A program made the position numbers and the translations under genes. A model generated the notes under the pieces. That model searched no databases, was not told the origin of the DNA, and worked only from the letters and a program-made list of their open reading frames with translations. A stretch of DNA of 64,000 bases. It comes from Myrmaecium sp. VS I D KN 1. Lineage: Eukaryota > Ascomycota > Dothideomycetes > Valsariales > Valsariaceae. The stretch spans positions 62,001 to 126,000 of the forward strand of contig JADQAV010000016.1 in NCBI GenBank assembly GCA_019775845.1, in the 5' to 3' direction. This document shows positions 1-10,475 of the stretch, piece by piece. The first letter of the stretch is position 1. Each line of letters starts with the position of its first letter.

Positions 1-935
1 GGAACCTGGAAGGGAACGTTCTTTTGGTGGCGGAAGCCTTCGCTTAGCTAGCTTGTAGTACCTAGTCGCTTCGGTCCCCCATCATCCAATCCCCTCGCAT
101 CGGATGATAAACTGCACGTTGCTCGTTGCTCGTTGCTCGTTGCTCTGCAGCGCGTGGCCCGGTACTGGTACCTTGGTACACTTTTCTTGTGTTTGACACG
201 TGCAGAACCGACAACCCGTTTTCACGACATTCGAAGGGTGGACGTGATGAATGTCATGTCATGTGTGTGCATGCCTGAGGCAGAAGAGATCGACTTTTTA
301 AAGTGGAAGACGGAAGGTGATGAGTGAGCGGGCGATGCCGGGGGCGAGAATCCTTCAGACGCAGGCTCAATGGTCCGTGCACACTTGGCCTCCAGCTGGT
401 TGAGAGCGAGCCTGATGAATGTAACGTCCGAGGCTGGATGGGAAGGCGATCGCCCCCATTCGCAGCAGTAGATATGTGTTGTACATATCAGCGTTGATGC
501 CACAGTAAACCCATAACAGGGTATAGATGAGCTCTTCTGGAGTGAAATCAAAACGCACACGGCTCGCCATTAGCCAATCGATCTCTCATTGACTGCATTC
601 GATTGAACCGGTAGACCCCGATGTTGCCTTGTCTAACACGACCTCTATGAACTTGCAAAACCTGCTTGTAGAAGTAGAAAAGAATAAAAGAAGAAGGGGA
701 AATATATATACCTATGTACAAGTAGATAAAGGAAGTGAAGAAGCAAATGATGCTGCGTCCCAGCGCCGAAGATATGCGAATGCTCCGATATGCGAAAGAT
801 GAGGGGAAACAACGAACCAAAGTTTGGCTCTAGGCGAAGGAAAGAAAGAAAGAGAATAGAATAGAATAGATGGGTATCAAAGAAAACAAGATGATACGCT
901 TATATGCTGGATCGTGTTTGCTTTATTCTTTCGCG
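1..935. other. Left-edge intergenic sequence, no gene assigned
   Basis: This stretch holds the probable 3' flank of the Uds1-domain gene and the window edge. Only short overlapping open frames occur. The best is a 67-residue frame on the minus strand (367-570), which opens with an ATG but matches no family I know and has no convincing splice sites. A four-copy tandem GTTGCTC heptamer lies at 118-145. A gene running off the left edge cannot be excluded. Confidence 0.5.
118..145. repeat. Tandem GTTGCTC heptamer, four copies
   Basis: Four perfect head-to-tail copies of GTTGCTC fill positions 118-145, followed directly by TGCAG. It is a simple minisatellite-like repeat in non-coding sequence and no function is evident. 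Confidence 0.9.
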
Positions 936-3802
936 CTACGAGACGGGCAAGGTCATGCTGCGACCAAGGGTGGACTTGGTGTGCGGCCCCAGAGCCTGCT
1001 CCTTGCGGAGGGCGTGGAGTTGCGACTCGAGCTTGCGGCGTTCGGCATCGGCGGCCTGGAAAGAACGTGCGTCAGTAAAAGAGGGGAGAGGGGGAGGTAA
1101 GATCGCAACGTTCGACGTACCCTCATGTTCCTGATATGTTCCGCCGTCTTGTCCCTCATCAGCTTCTTAAACTCCTCTCGGAGCATCTTGATGCTCGTCG
1201 CCTCCACCGGCGTCATCATGCCCGGACCCGGGCTCCGCACGCCCATCAAGGCGATGCGAGCGTCGTTGAGCTCCATCTCCATCTGATCCTTCTCCAGCTT
1301 GAGCGCATCGATCATGCGATCCAAGTCGTCGCGGATCTTCTCCTCGCGGATGCCTTGCTCCGTCAAGCCCTCCAGCTCCTCCACCAATCCCTTCAATTGC
1401 TCCTTCGCGATGCTCTCGTTCCTCCGAGCTTCCGCTTCGGCCTTGGACGTGGTCTCCGCCGTCGCGCGAAGAGCCAAGATCTCTTCCTGAAGGGCCATGT
1501 TCCTCTCGCTAAGTTCCGTAAGCTCTTTCTGGATCTCGGGGTTGGCAGCCACTTCCGCAGCGCGCTGGGCACGGCTTCCGTAAGCCCCATCGAGCTCAGC
1601 GCGGGCCATGGTGAGCTCTGTCTGGACGCGGATGAACTCGCCCTCAAACTCTCGGAGCTCCTTCTCCTTCTCTTCGAGGGCTTGCGCAGCTTCAGCAGCT
1701 CGCTGCTCCGCCGCCTCCTTCTCGACCGTGGCAGCCTCGAGAGACGCAGCAACCGCCTCGGCCTTTTGGTTCGCCTCGGCAACCTGAGCGAGGTGTTCCG
1801 CCTCGGCTATACGGACGTCATCTTGGAGATTGGTCAACTGGGCCTCTAGGTCGGCAATACGATCCTCCGCTTCTCGACGGGCGACCTGTTCGCTCTCAAG
1901 CATGGAGTCGGAGCGAGCACGCTGTTGCACCCCGTCCCTCATCTGTTCGATCTCCGTCATAGCTTGGATCAGTTCTTGCTCGGCCTTATGGTAGTCCTCG
2001 CGAGCCTGTCTGAGCTGTTCATTCAGGCCTTCAACCTGCTCTTCACGCTGGGCGTCAGACTTGCTGTTGAGCTCGCGCTGCTGCTTGATCTGACGGCGTA
2101 GGATGACCTGCTGATCCTTCATGCTGTTCAGACGACGGTAGATCCATTGCATCTTGGAGGTGAACGCTTGCAGCGAGAACGACTCGTTGTAGGACTCCTC
2201 ATCCGGAGACAGCTCTTCGTCGCCGAATGCATCTGGACTAGCTTGTATTTGCTCGCGACGTTGCCGCTTCCGCTCGCGACGCTCTTCTTCGCCCGCCTGG
2301 ATCATGTTCCATAGCTCATGTAGTGCAGTCTTGTATTTCGAGAATTCTTCTTGCAACTCAAACTCAGTTGTGGAATCGGACCTTGTCTTGTGCTGCTGCT
2401 CCATGACATACAGCGCTTCTTCGAGATAGTTGATTTGCTCCTGTGAGCTTTGTCCAGTCATTTCAGGAGGTGGTGGGTAGTCGTCCTCGCTATCTCGTCG
2501 TGCTTGATTGATAAGCGTGCGTAATTGATTGTTGATAGCCTCCAAGCGGCCTTCGACTGCATCCTGAGCGTGCTTTGCCTGGTCACGCACACTGCCATGT
2601 TCCGTGGTGAGCTCCTGAAAGCCTTGTTCCAGGTAATTGAGATGGTCTTCCAAGCTCGAAGTACGCTCCTCTTCTGGTAGATGTAGAGATGCCTTTGGCG
2701 GTTCAGCGTAATCGCGCTGCCGTTCAGGATTCGCTTGAAGAATGGATCCTCGAAGAAGGTCGTTGAACTGCTCGAGGCGTCGTTCGACATCGATCAATTC
2801 TTGACGCTGCTGTTGCAAACTCTCCTCGGACATGCCTCGCTGTGCATTGTTCAACCTCTCCCCTATTCTATCTAGGTCAAATTTCTCACGATAGTAGCTG
2901 CGGTCGTCGAAGTCATTCGCGTTCAGAGCGGCAAGATATGAGCTATCCTTGTGGTAGGTGAATATGCTCTCAGGACTATCAGGACGCGCACTATCGCGGC
3001 TCAGCCTGTCCCGCAAGCTCGCATTTAGACTGCGCTTGCTCGGTCCCTCGTGCGTCATCTGAAGGACACGAGCGGTATGCTTTAGAAGCTGTGTCTGTAA
3101 GTCGTGCAAGGCGAGTACCGTGCTGGAGAGTTGCTTGTGAAGGTCCTCCACCGCGGCAACCTTCTTCGAGACCTCTTCGGCGTACCGTGCGATGGTATTC
3201 TGGGGTCCTTGACTGGTGCGAGTGCGATTTCCAGGAGACAGCAGCGTCATGACCGAGCTCTTCAGGACGGCCGGGTCTTCATTTTGCGCGTTCAAACGAT
3301 ACATATTCCGTGCCGAGTCGCGGAGTTTCGTCTCATACTTCAGCTGCTTCTGTATGAGCATAACGCGGTTCTGAAGGCGAGCCTCCTCCTTCTTGAGCAT
3401 CTCCACCCGCTCGAACGGCAACACACTGAACTTCTCGCTATCAAAGAGTGCATTCTCCACCAGCAGGTGGGTGCTGACGGGATCTTCAGGGAGATCCGTG
3501 GAAGCATTGTCCCGAGCCTCCCCCAGAATACTTTTATATCCGTTTGCTACCGTTCCTGGAGACAGCGGACTCATCTGATACGGCCCAGGAGGGAAACCGG
3601 GGCTGGTATCGAGCCCTGGCGAAAACCCCCCATAGTTCGATGGCGACGGAGCACCGTAGTAATTGGGATTGTATGCCGCGAGACCATTGGCATTAGGTGG
3701 CGGGCTCTGCGGGCCAAGATTCTGGCCTGCGGAACTTCGGTTCATAGCGGCTTGCGTGCGAGGGGTGTGTCGTGTCGGAGGTCGTGGGAAGATGTAAGGC
3801 AT
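936..3802 (-). CDS. Uds1-domain coiled-coil protein
   Basis: Two exons, complement(936..1055, 1121..3802), give 933 residues. The 65-nt intron (GTACGT donor, CCAG acceptor) restores a coiled-coil tail ending in LPVS; reading through it gives an implausible Arg/Pro/Ser tail. The start is the ATG at 3802; the frame is open slightly further, but only through a TTG. Residues 1-105 are Pro/Asn/Tyr-rich and disordered. About 108-230 match the Uds1 ('up-regulated during septation') domain, with DPVSTHLLVENALFDSEKF followed by a basic helix. From about 290 to the end the protein is almost continuous charged coiled coil, densest at 560-870. In fission yeast the founding member is induced during septation, so a structural role in cell division or polarity is plausible but inferred. 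It shares a 595-bp divergent promoter region with the acetyltransferase gene. Confidence 0.85.
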
Positions 3803-4397
3803 GGAGGACAATCGGAGGGTTCAGGGGCAATCGTTGTAGAACAACGGAGCTTATACGAGTCAGAGAGCTCGAGGAGGCGCGGCTACAGGCGCCAACGCAT
3901 TGTCAGAGAGGACGGATGCGTGGCAGAGAGCAAGGAAGTGGGAAAAGAACAGTCTATGAGAGTTGAGGGGCGCGTACGAGCGTGGCCAGGGGGTGAAGTG
4001 CGATCTGCAGGAGCGCGGTGGTGAGGGTGGCCTTGGCACCCAGGTACCGCCGTACGCTAGACGGATGCGGAAATTAACCGCGGCGTGCGACCGGCGAAAG
4101 AAACAGAGCGTTTCTCTCCGTCGACGCGTTCCCGGCGCAAGGCCACATCCGACGGGACGTTCTGTTCGGCTGTCTCCCGTCATCCATCTCCCTCTCGTCC
4201 ATCCGAAGTCCCTGGCCAAGCAAGCTACCAGCATCCCTTGCCCGCCCACGCCGCCCTCCCGAGCCGCTTGGGACCCTTCCCCACACACACCCTGCCGACA
4301 TCCTAGCCGCTCGGGTTCTCCGCCCAGTCCGCGCGTGTACCTCCCCGCTGTGCTCCCTAACCCCGTTTCCCACCCGCATCACCGCATTCACTACAGT
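3803..4397. promoter_or_regulatory. Divergent promoter region, Uds1 gene / nat
   Basis: These 595 bp separate the two start codons and must hold both promoters. The part next to the acetyltransferase start (about 4180-4397) is strongly C/T-rich on the plus strand, as is usual for Pezizomycotina leaders. No TATA box or specific operator stands out. Confidence 0.55.
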
Positions 4398-5474
4398 ATG
4401 CCTGATGCTAAACAGCCTGTGTTGACTAACCTGGAGGTGGCTCGGTACTTCGACCGTATTCACCTCCCACCCCAGCATCGCATTTACGATGTTTCCCACA
4501 TGGACCCTGTGACGCAGCTCAGCCACCTGGCGGAGATCCAGAAATATCACCTCGTTTACGTTCCCTTCGAGAATCTAACCCTGCACTACTCCTCGCATCA
4601 CCAAATCAGCTTGGACATCGAGGATCTATTCAAGAAAGTGGTGGAAAATGCACGAGGTGGCTATTGCATGGAGAACAACACGATGTTCGGAACCCTGCTG
4701 AGGTCCATCGGCTACAGGCTGTACTCCGCCGGAGCACGGGTAAACGAAGGCGAGGATTACAACGGATGGTGAGTGAATAGTGAAAGGGCTATTGGAGTAG
4801 AGCTGCTTCGTAGATCTGCCGCCTAAATGATGTTTCATTTTCCTCCATTTCCCCTATCGTAGCAACAGGCCTAATGCATACGATAATATAGGAGCCATAT
4901 GATAAACATCGTCATTATCGGCTCCAAGCGCTATCACGTCGACGTCGGTTTCGGTCCGAACGGGCCAACCCGTCCTCTCGAGATCTCCCATGAGCCCTCG
5001 GTTCATGGCCAGACACATGTTCAGATTGCACCGGCAACGATGCGCCTCGTCTACAAGAATATCGCGGACAACACAGACCCTGATCAGCGACTGTGGGTGT
5101 ATCAGCATCGCATCGGTGACGATGCAGATTTTCAGGATACCTACTGTTTCACGGAACTGGAGTTCCTCCCTCAGGACTATGCAGTCATGAATTACTTCAC
5201 CAGCACAAGCTCGAAGACGTGGTTTACATCGAAGGTCATATGCGCGAGGATGATCTTCGAGGAGGCTGAAGACGGTGGGGCCCTTGCCGGAGCACTGATT
5301 GCGCAAGAGAACCTCAAAAAGAGATTGAACGGAGTCACAGAAGTTGTTGAAGAATTCAAGACGGAGGATGACAGAGTGAATGCGCTAGAGAAGCACTTTG
5401 GAATCAAGATGACGTCTGCGGAGAGGAATGGAATCAGAGGAATGACCACGGAGATCAAGGCGGAAGGCTCGTAG
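4398..5474 (+). CDS. nat: Arylamine N-acetyltransferase (NAT)
   Basis: Two exons, 4398..4768 and 4892..5474, encode 317 residues, a normal length for fungal NATs. The enzyme transfers an acyl group from acyl-CoA to arylamines or hydrazines in the cytosol. In Fusarium and relatives such enzymes detoxify plant benzoxazolinones or other xenobiotics. The cysteine-protease-like triad is complete: Cys90 in RGGYCMENN, His126 in SHM and Asp141 in VDVGFG. The 123-nt intron (GTGAGT ... ATATAG) falls inside the codon for Trp124, just before the catalytic His. Using the TATAG acceptor restores WSHMINIV, which is family-typical, so I prefer it to the nearer CGTAG and ACAG alternatives. The C-terminal 60 residues after the core domain are charged. 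Substrate preference (acetyl, malonyl or propionyl) cannot be read from the sequence. Confidence 0.93.
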
Positions 5475-5601
5475 ATGATCACGACTGGTGCCCGAAGCAC
5501 GTAAGGAGAGAAAACAGCGCGGGTGTGTACTGGACTGTTCTTGAACGCTATGATATCGCTTTGAAATGAAACACATCAAATGAAGCTCCCCTGGCCGTCT
5601 T

Positions 5602-6139
5602 CTATAGCCAACGCTTCTCCACCTGCGATTGCTGTCAGCAATCCAGTTTGTGCTAGGGCTGGGCTGTTCCACTTACCCGCCAAGGGTTGTTCAACTCGAA
5701 TCCAGGCGGCGCCAGCGGCTTGTCCGTCTGTCCACGCAAGAACCCAGTCAACCGCCTGTCACGATCCATCACTATTTCCAAATTTAGTATACTCTGCTCG
5801 GATGTCTGTTGCGATTCGCTTATAGGGAGATAGCATACTTTGCTATACGCAGGTGCACATTAGTTTAAACCTACGAGTTTAGTCGAAAGATGCGGGAAGA
5901 ACTTACCCTATCCCACCTATCAAGAGAACGCCTGCCTCTCTTTCCGCCATTCTGAAGGCTCCGCAGGAACGACAGACCGACACCGGTTACACCGAACATC
6001 TGTTATCAAAGCATCCCCAGTCAGCCAGTCAAGATGGATGCAATCTAAAGCCGGGTGGTAAGGTCTGTGGGAGTTGAAAGAGCCAACGTACGCCGAGCAT
6101 GATCCCGTAAGGGAGCAGAGCTTCGAATGGCACGCCCAT
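5602..6139 (-). CDS. Complex I subunit NDUFA1 / MWFE (NI9M), with 4-nt micro-exon
   Basis: Five exons, complement(5602..5622, 5677..5771, 5839..5842, 5907..5999, 6092..6139), give an 86-residue protein. It is a small accessory subunit of mitochondrial NADH:ubiquinone oxidoreductase, anchored in the inner membrane. Exon 1 encodes MGVPFEALLPYGIMLG, the conserved N-terminus. Exon 2 continues the single membrane helix and the basic NGGKRGRRSLDRWDR stretch. Exon 4 encodes MDRDRRLTGFLRGQTDKP and a proline-rich end. The family reads WDRQMMDRDRR across the exon 2/4 junction. That is obtained only if the 4 nt CAAA at 5839-5842, flanked by TATAG and GTATGC, is spliced in as its own exon. All introns are GT-AG (92, 64, 67 and 54 nt), and ACTAAT or TACTAAA branch-like motifs are visible in the two introns beside the micro-exon. 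The gene is divergent from the Sas3 gene. Confidence 0.88.
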
Positions 6140-7078
6140 TGTGAGGTTATTTGCGCAATTATGATTTACGAGTAGTGATAAGAGGCCAGGTGCTGCGTCG
6201 GTCCGCAATGCGATGAGGTCGTGCTCCACTGTGGAGGTGGGTATGGAGTAGTAGCTTCCGGACGGTCGCTGCCAAGGAGACATTAGTTACCGCTAACGCT
6301 GCTTACAAACCCGTGTAAAATACATGGATGCCGAGCTGCTTAGGTGCCTCAGTTCTTAGTGAATCTGGCTGGATTTAGGAACAGACCGCTTGTTTATACA
6401 TTAGATATGGCTATAGAAGCTCAAGTGTCGACTCAGAGAGTCATTTCCAAATGCTGCGTCTGCAGATGCCTTTTCCATCGCATACATTAAGGATGTAGGT
6501 ACCTACGGAATACATCCTCAACGTTTACGTGATCTCCTCCACGCCGCCCGAACCCCATCCGCGTCCCCCAAACCTCACGTCCAAGGGGTCTGACAACAAG
6601 TAGCTCACCACAACCGCATCACGCGTCTACCTGGCATCATTCTTGCATTTCCGGTGTCGCCTCGTCCGTGCCTGTACGTTGAGTCGCGAAAATACACGTC
6701 TTTCCATGCCCGATGCGGCTCTTTGAGCTGCGCGCCTTCGCCCTTGCCTTCGAGCTGAAGCTGACAAGTTACTGCGCTCTTAGATATCTCCGCGAACTGT
6801 CTCACCGCAAACCTCCCGCGTTAGCGTTTGGCTCTTTGCCTACGACCAAAATATTGCCAGAGGGGCCGCTGCTGCCATCGATTGAACCTCCTGCTTACAG
6901 TTCCATTACAACGGCACCGTGCGCCTTGCCCCGTGCTCACTTGATGCTTGCCTTCGGACGGTGATCCTAGGTTGTAACCGGATCTTATACATTATCTCAA
7001 GAAAGTGGAAACGCGGAGACAAAACTAGACGTGACGCTGGAGTACTTCTCCAAGCTGGCGTCGGTGGTCACGTACGCG
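6140..7078. promoter_or_regulatory. Divergent promoter region, ndufa1 / sas3
   Basis: About 940 bp separate the two start codons. The sequence contains only short open frames and no recognised family. The 350 bp before the Sas3-type start are presumably its leader. No specific binding site is obvious. Confidence 0.45.
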
Positions 7079-10000
7079 ATGGGTAGGGAGACGGGAGGAA
7101 GACCCGAGGCTGAGGAGTCAGTGACCAAAAGCGACCTGGAAGGCGGCAGTGACATTGATGCAGAGGGGGAGGAGGATGACGGATTTGGCCACACCACATC
7201 TGGTGAAGGACATGAAGTGCAGACAGCAGAGGCTGAGAACTCAGATGTGGATGCTGAAGGTGAGGAGGTGGAAGATGAGCTCGCTGCTGCAGAGCCGGTT
7301 GGCGCTGTGAAAATATCAGAAGAGGATGCTGAAGGTTCTTCTGACGGTGAAGGGGAGATTGTGGTGGCGGAACTCGATCGCGACGTTGCATCGGAGTCCG
7401 AGAGCGAAAAGAGCGTCAGCTCACCAAACTTAGGCACTGATAGCTCTGACTCAGGTGCCGAGGGTGGTTGGGAAGGCGAGAGCGCAAGTTCGGAGGAGGC
7501 AGAGACGGAAATCGTGAACCCGAACCTATGCGTGTAAGTCCGGGGAACGCATGACTGGGTATGGCGTGGATACTAATGAAGCATTGATAGGTTCTGTGGA
7601 CAAGACGAAGAAAATGATCCAAGCGAGGAATTTGAAGATTACCTTGCATGCGCTGTATGTGGAGACAATGGTAAGTAGAAAATTGTATCGCGTTGGCAGA
7701 AGATTGAACTGACTTATGCTGTATCAACAGCCCATCGACAGTGCGCAAGGCATGCCAGTAGCCTCCACCCTGATGACGGTACGTAATCATCATCTGTGCC
7801 ACTCCTTCAACCTACGTACGCATCGCTGACTACCGCAGATCCCGCACACTGGCGGTGCCGGACTTGCGTTGAGCATGGTCTCGAGGAAGAATCAAAGCAA
7901 AAGGTTGAAACTACCACAACCCGCAGACGCTCTTCAATACCGAAGATCACCAGAGACCTTTTGCCGGCCTACAGAGGTGCACCAAAGCCTGATGCTCATT
8001 CCGTATTCAATACCTTGGTTCTTCCCGATGATCCCTTGGACGGCTCGCGTTCTCTACGAAAACGTAAGCAGTCTTCAGAAGATAGTGAGCAGCAAGCCGC
8101 GACAAGGTCAACACGGAAGCGGAGGAAGGCCTCCGACGCTGCTTCAAGAAACGGGGGTAGGGAAGTTTCGCTACCACGGTCTTCGCCAAACACCGTTAGA
8201 GTGATCATCGCCAGAGCCAATTCACAAGCGCTGGATCGTACTGGCTCAGAAGGTGAAGTGATACGTGGCGGAAGACCTTCACGTCTTAGGCGTTCCCGTC
8301 AACAAGATCCGAAGCGTGAAGTAGGTCATGAAGGCTCACTGGTTGTCGTTGAGCGTTCAAATGGGATTTGCTCGAAAGTCATTTTCCGACTCTCACCTGA
8401 CGAGCTCCGAAAAATAAAGTCGCGGAGGGCCAACCCAAACCGTAACCGTAGGCGCGATCGAACACGTAAGATTGTCCCGGCGCACACAGAACCTGAAGTG
8501 TCGCATTATCCGTCCATATCGACCAGTTTCAATATGAATCTCTTTGGCTTCCAGGACCGGGAGACGGACGAGTCGAAATCGAAACCCTATGGCGGCATCC
8601 TCACCGAAACCGAAGCCGACACTTCGAAGACTTTTCCTCAGGAGGTTGACCGTAGGAAGTTCGAGGCTGCCAGACAGAAAGCAGAAGAAGACTGGAAAGC
8701 AAAGATGGCTGCCGCGAATCTCGCCAATCCCGAACCTACTCGCACGTCACACAAAGTGGCCGGTCCTCCGAGCAAGATCAAATGCATCAACTTCGGCGGT
8801 TATGAGATCGATACATGGCATGCAGCTCCATATCCGGAGGAGTACAGTCGGAATAAGGTCCTCTACATTTGCGAATTCTGTTTAAAATACATGAACTCCG
8901 ATTATGTAGCTTGGCGACACAAGGTACGAACCTGTCTTTATAATATGACCGGTACCATCACTAATTATGATACAGCTAAAATGCCCTGCCAAGCATCCCC
9001 CGGGCGATGAAATATACCGCGATGGTCGATTCTCCTTTTTCGAAGTTGACGGGCGTAAGAACCCCGTATATTGCCAAAACCTTTGCCTTCTCGCCAAGCT
9101 CTTCCTGGGCTCGAAAACGTTATATTATGACGTTGAGCCCTTCCTTTTCTATGTCATGACGGAAAACAATGAATATGGCTGTCATTTTGTGGGTTATTTC
9201 TCGAAAGAGAAAAGGCCGAGTTCTATGAACAATGTGTCCTGTATCCTCGTCTTGCCGATCCATCAGCGAAAAGGATTTGGACACATGCTCATTGAGTTTT
9301 CTTACCTTCTGACCAGGGTGGAAAAGAAGACCGGAAGCCCAGAGAAGCCGCTGAGCGATATGGGCCTTGTGAGCTATCGCAGCTACTGGCGACTTATATT
9401 ATGTTATCAGCTGCTAGACCAACGGACACCTATAAGCATCGCGCAAATATCGGAACGCACTGGAATGACAGCTGACGATATCGTTTCAGCGCTTGAGGGG
9501 TTGCGTGCTCTGGTGCGGGATCCCGTCACGAAAACATACGCACTTCGCCTCGACTATACCTACTTCAAGCAATATATCGAGAAGTTCGAAGCCAAGAACT
9601 GGCCTAAGATAAACCCGGATGCTCTTGTCTGGACACCATACGTAATGGGCCGCAACAACTCACACTATGAAGATGGACCGGCGATTCACACCGTGGCGCA
9701 GCGTGAAGACGAGGAAGAGGACGAAGAGGAAGCTGAAGAAGGCGCGCAACCCAAGAACGCCACCTCGGAAGGCAGTGACGCCGGTAAAGAAGAGGCATTG
9801 CAAACTAATGGTCATTCCGAGATCAATGGCGGGGCATCAGCTTCACAAGGCAAAGCCAACCCGTACGCCACGAGTCCTTCCAAACCCGGGGCTGCTCCTT
9901 CTTTCGAAGAAGCCAAAAATCACCATCCAAACGGCGCCGCAAGCTCTAAAGGTTCTCGCACGCCCTCCATCTCCTCCGTGCCGTATATTCCACCCACCCG

Positions 10001-10475
10001 ATATGAAGTATACCCGCCTATTCCGGGCAATGCTGCCGGTAGCACCACCACCAGACGCCGATATAACCGACCTTTCGGGTCTAGAAGACGGCCAACTTCC
10101 GCCGTGACACCACTCAGGCGGAGCAACACCCTGTCAACTCCGGCACGTGGGATGGCTACGCGGACGCCCAAGGAACCACGAACCGTCAACGGAACGGTCA
10201 GGCGGACGAGAAGCAAGCTCGCCGAGGCCTTCACGCCGGATAGCGCGCATCATCCAGCGGACGAAGAGGTGATAGAGGATGATGACGAGGGTCATGACGA
10301 AGAGGAAGTAAGGAAAGTCATGCAGAGCGGTGATGAGGCGGATGCGGATGCGGAAGGGGAGCAAGAAAGCCCCGCCGCGCCATTGATGCCGGTTCTGCAA
10401 GACGAGGACTTGGTACACGGCGACGACGATATCGATGCCCAAGGCGAAGCCGATGTCGAGATGGTCGATGCGTGA
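7079..10475 (+). CDS. sas3: MYST histone acetyltransferase, Sas3/KAT6 type, with PHD finger
   Basis: Five exons (7079..7533, 7591..7670, 7731..7778, 7839..8923, 8976..10475) encode 1055 residues. The N-terminal 150 residues are very acidic. A C4-H-C3 PHD finger follows at about 150-210: CxxC in LCVFC, CxxC in ACAVC, HRQC, then WRCRTC. After a basic linker comes the MYST domain at about 520-800. It has the C2HC zinc finger (ICEFC ... HKLKCPAKH, completed across intron 4), the active-site segment SCILVLP, the acetyl-CoA loop QRKGFG and the EKPLSD motif with the catalytic Glu. The tail is acidic and Ser/Pro-rich. The yeast homologue is the catalytic subunit of NuA3, acetylating H3 K14/K23 in the nucleus. 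Yeast Sas3 itself lacks the fused PHD; in this it resembles metazoan MOZ/MORF. The start ATG at 7079 is the first in frame, and an additional upstream exon is possible. Confidence 0.93.

Noticed and set aside
367-570. 67-codon minus-strand frame beginning with an ATG
   Set aside because: No family resemblance, and no splice sites extend it convincingly; another frame overlaps the same bases. It may be part of a gene beyond the edge, but I cannot support it.
953-1120. Read-through C-terminus of the Uds1-domain frame
   Set aside because: A 65-nt GT-AG intron is clear, and removing it restores a coiled-coil ending, so the longer unspliced tail was discarded.
1136-1849. 237-codon plus-strand frame
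   Set aside because: It is antisense to the coiled-coil Uds1 gene; its Leu/Arg/His composition is the mirror of Glu/Lys-rich coding sequence.
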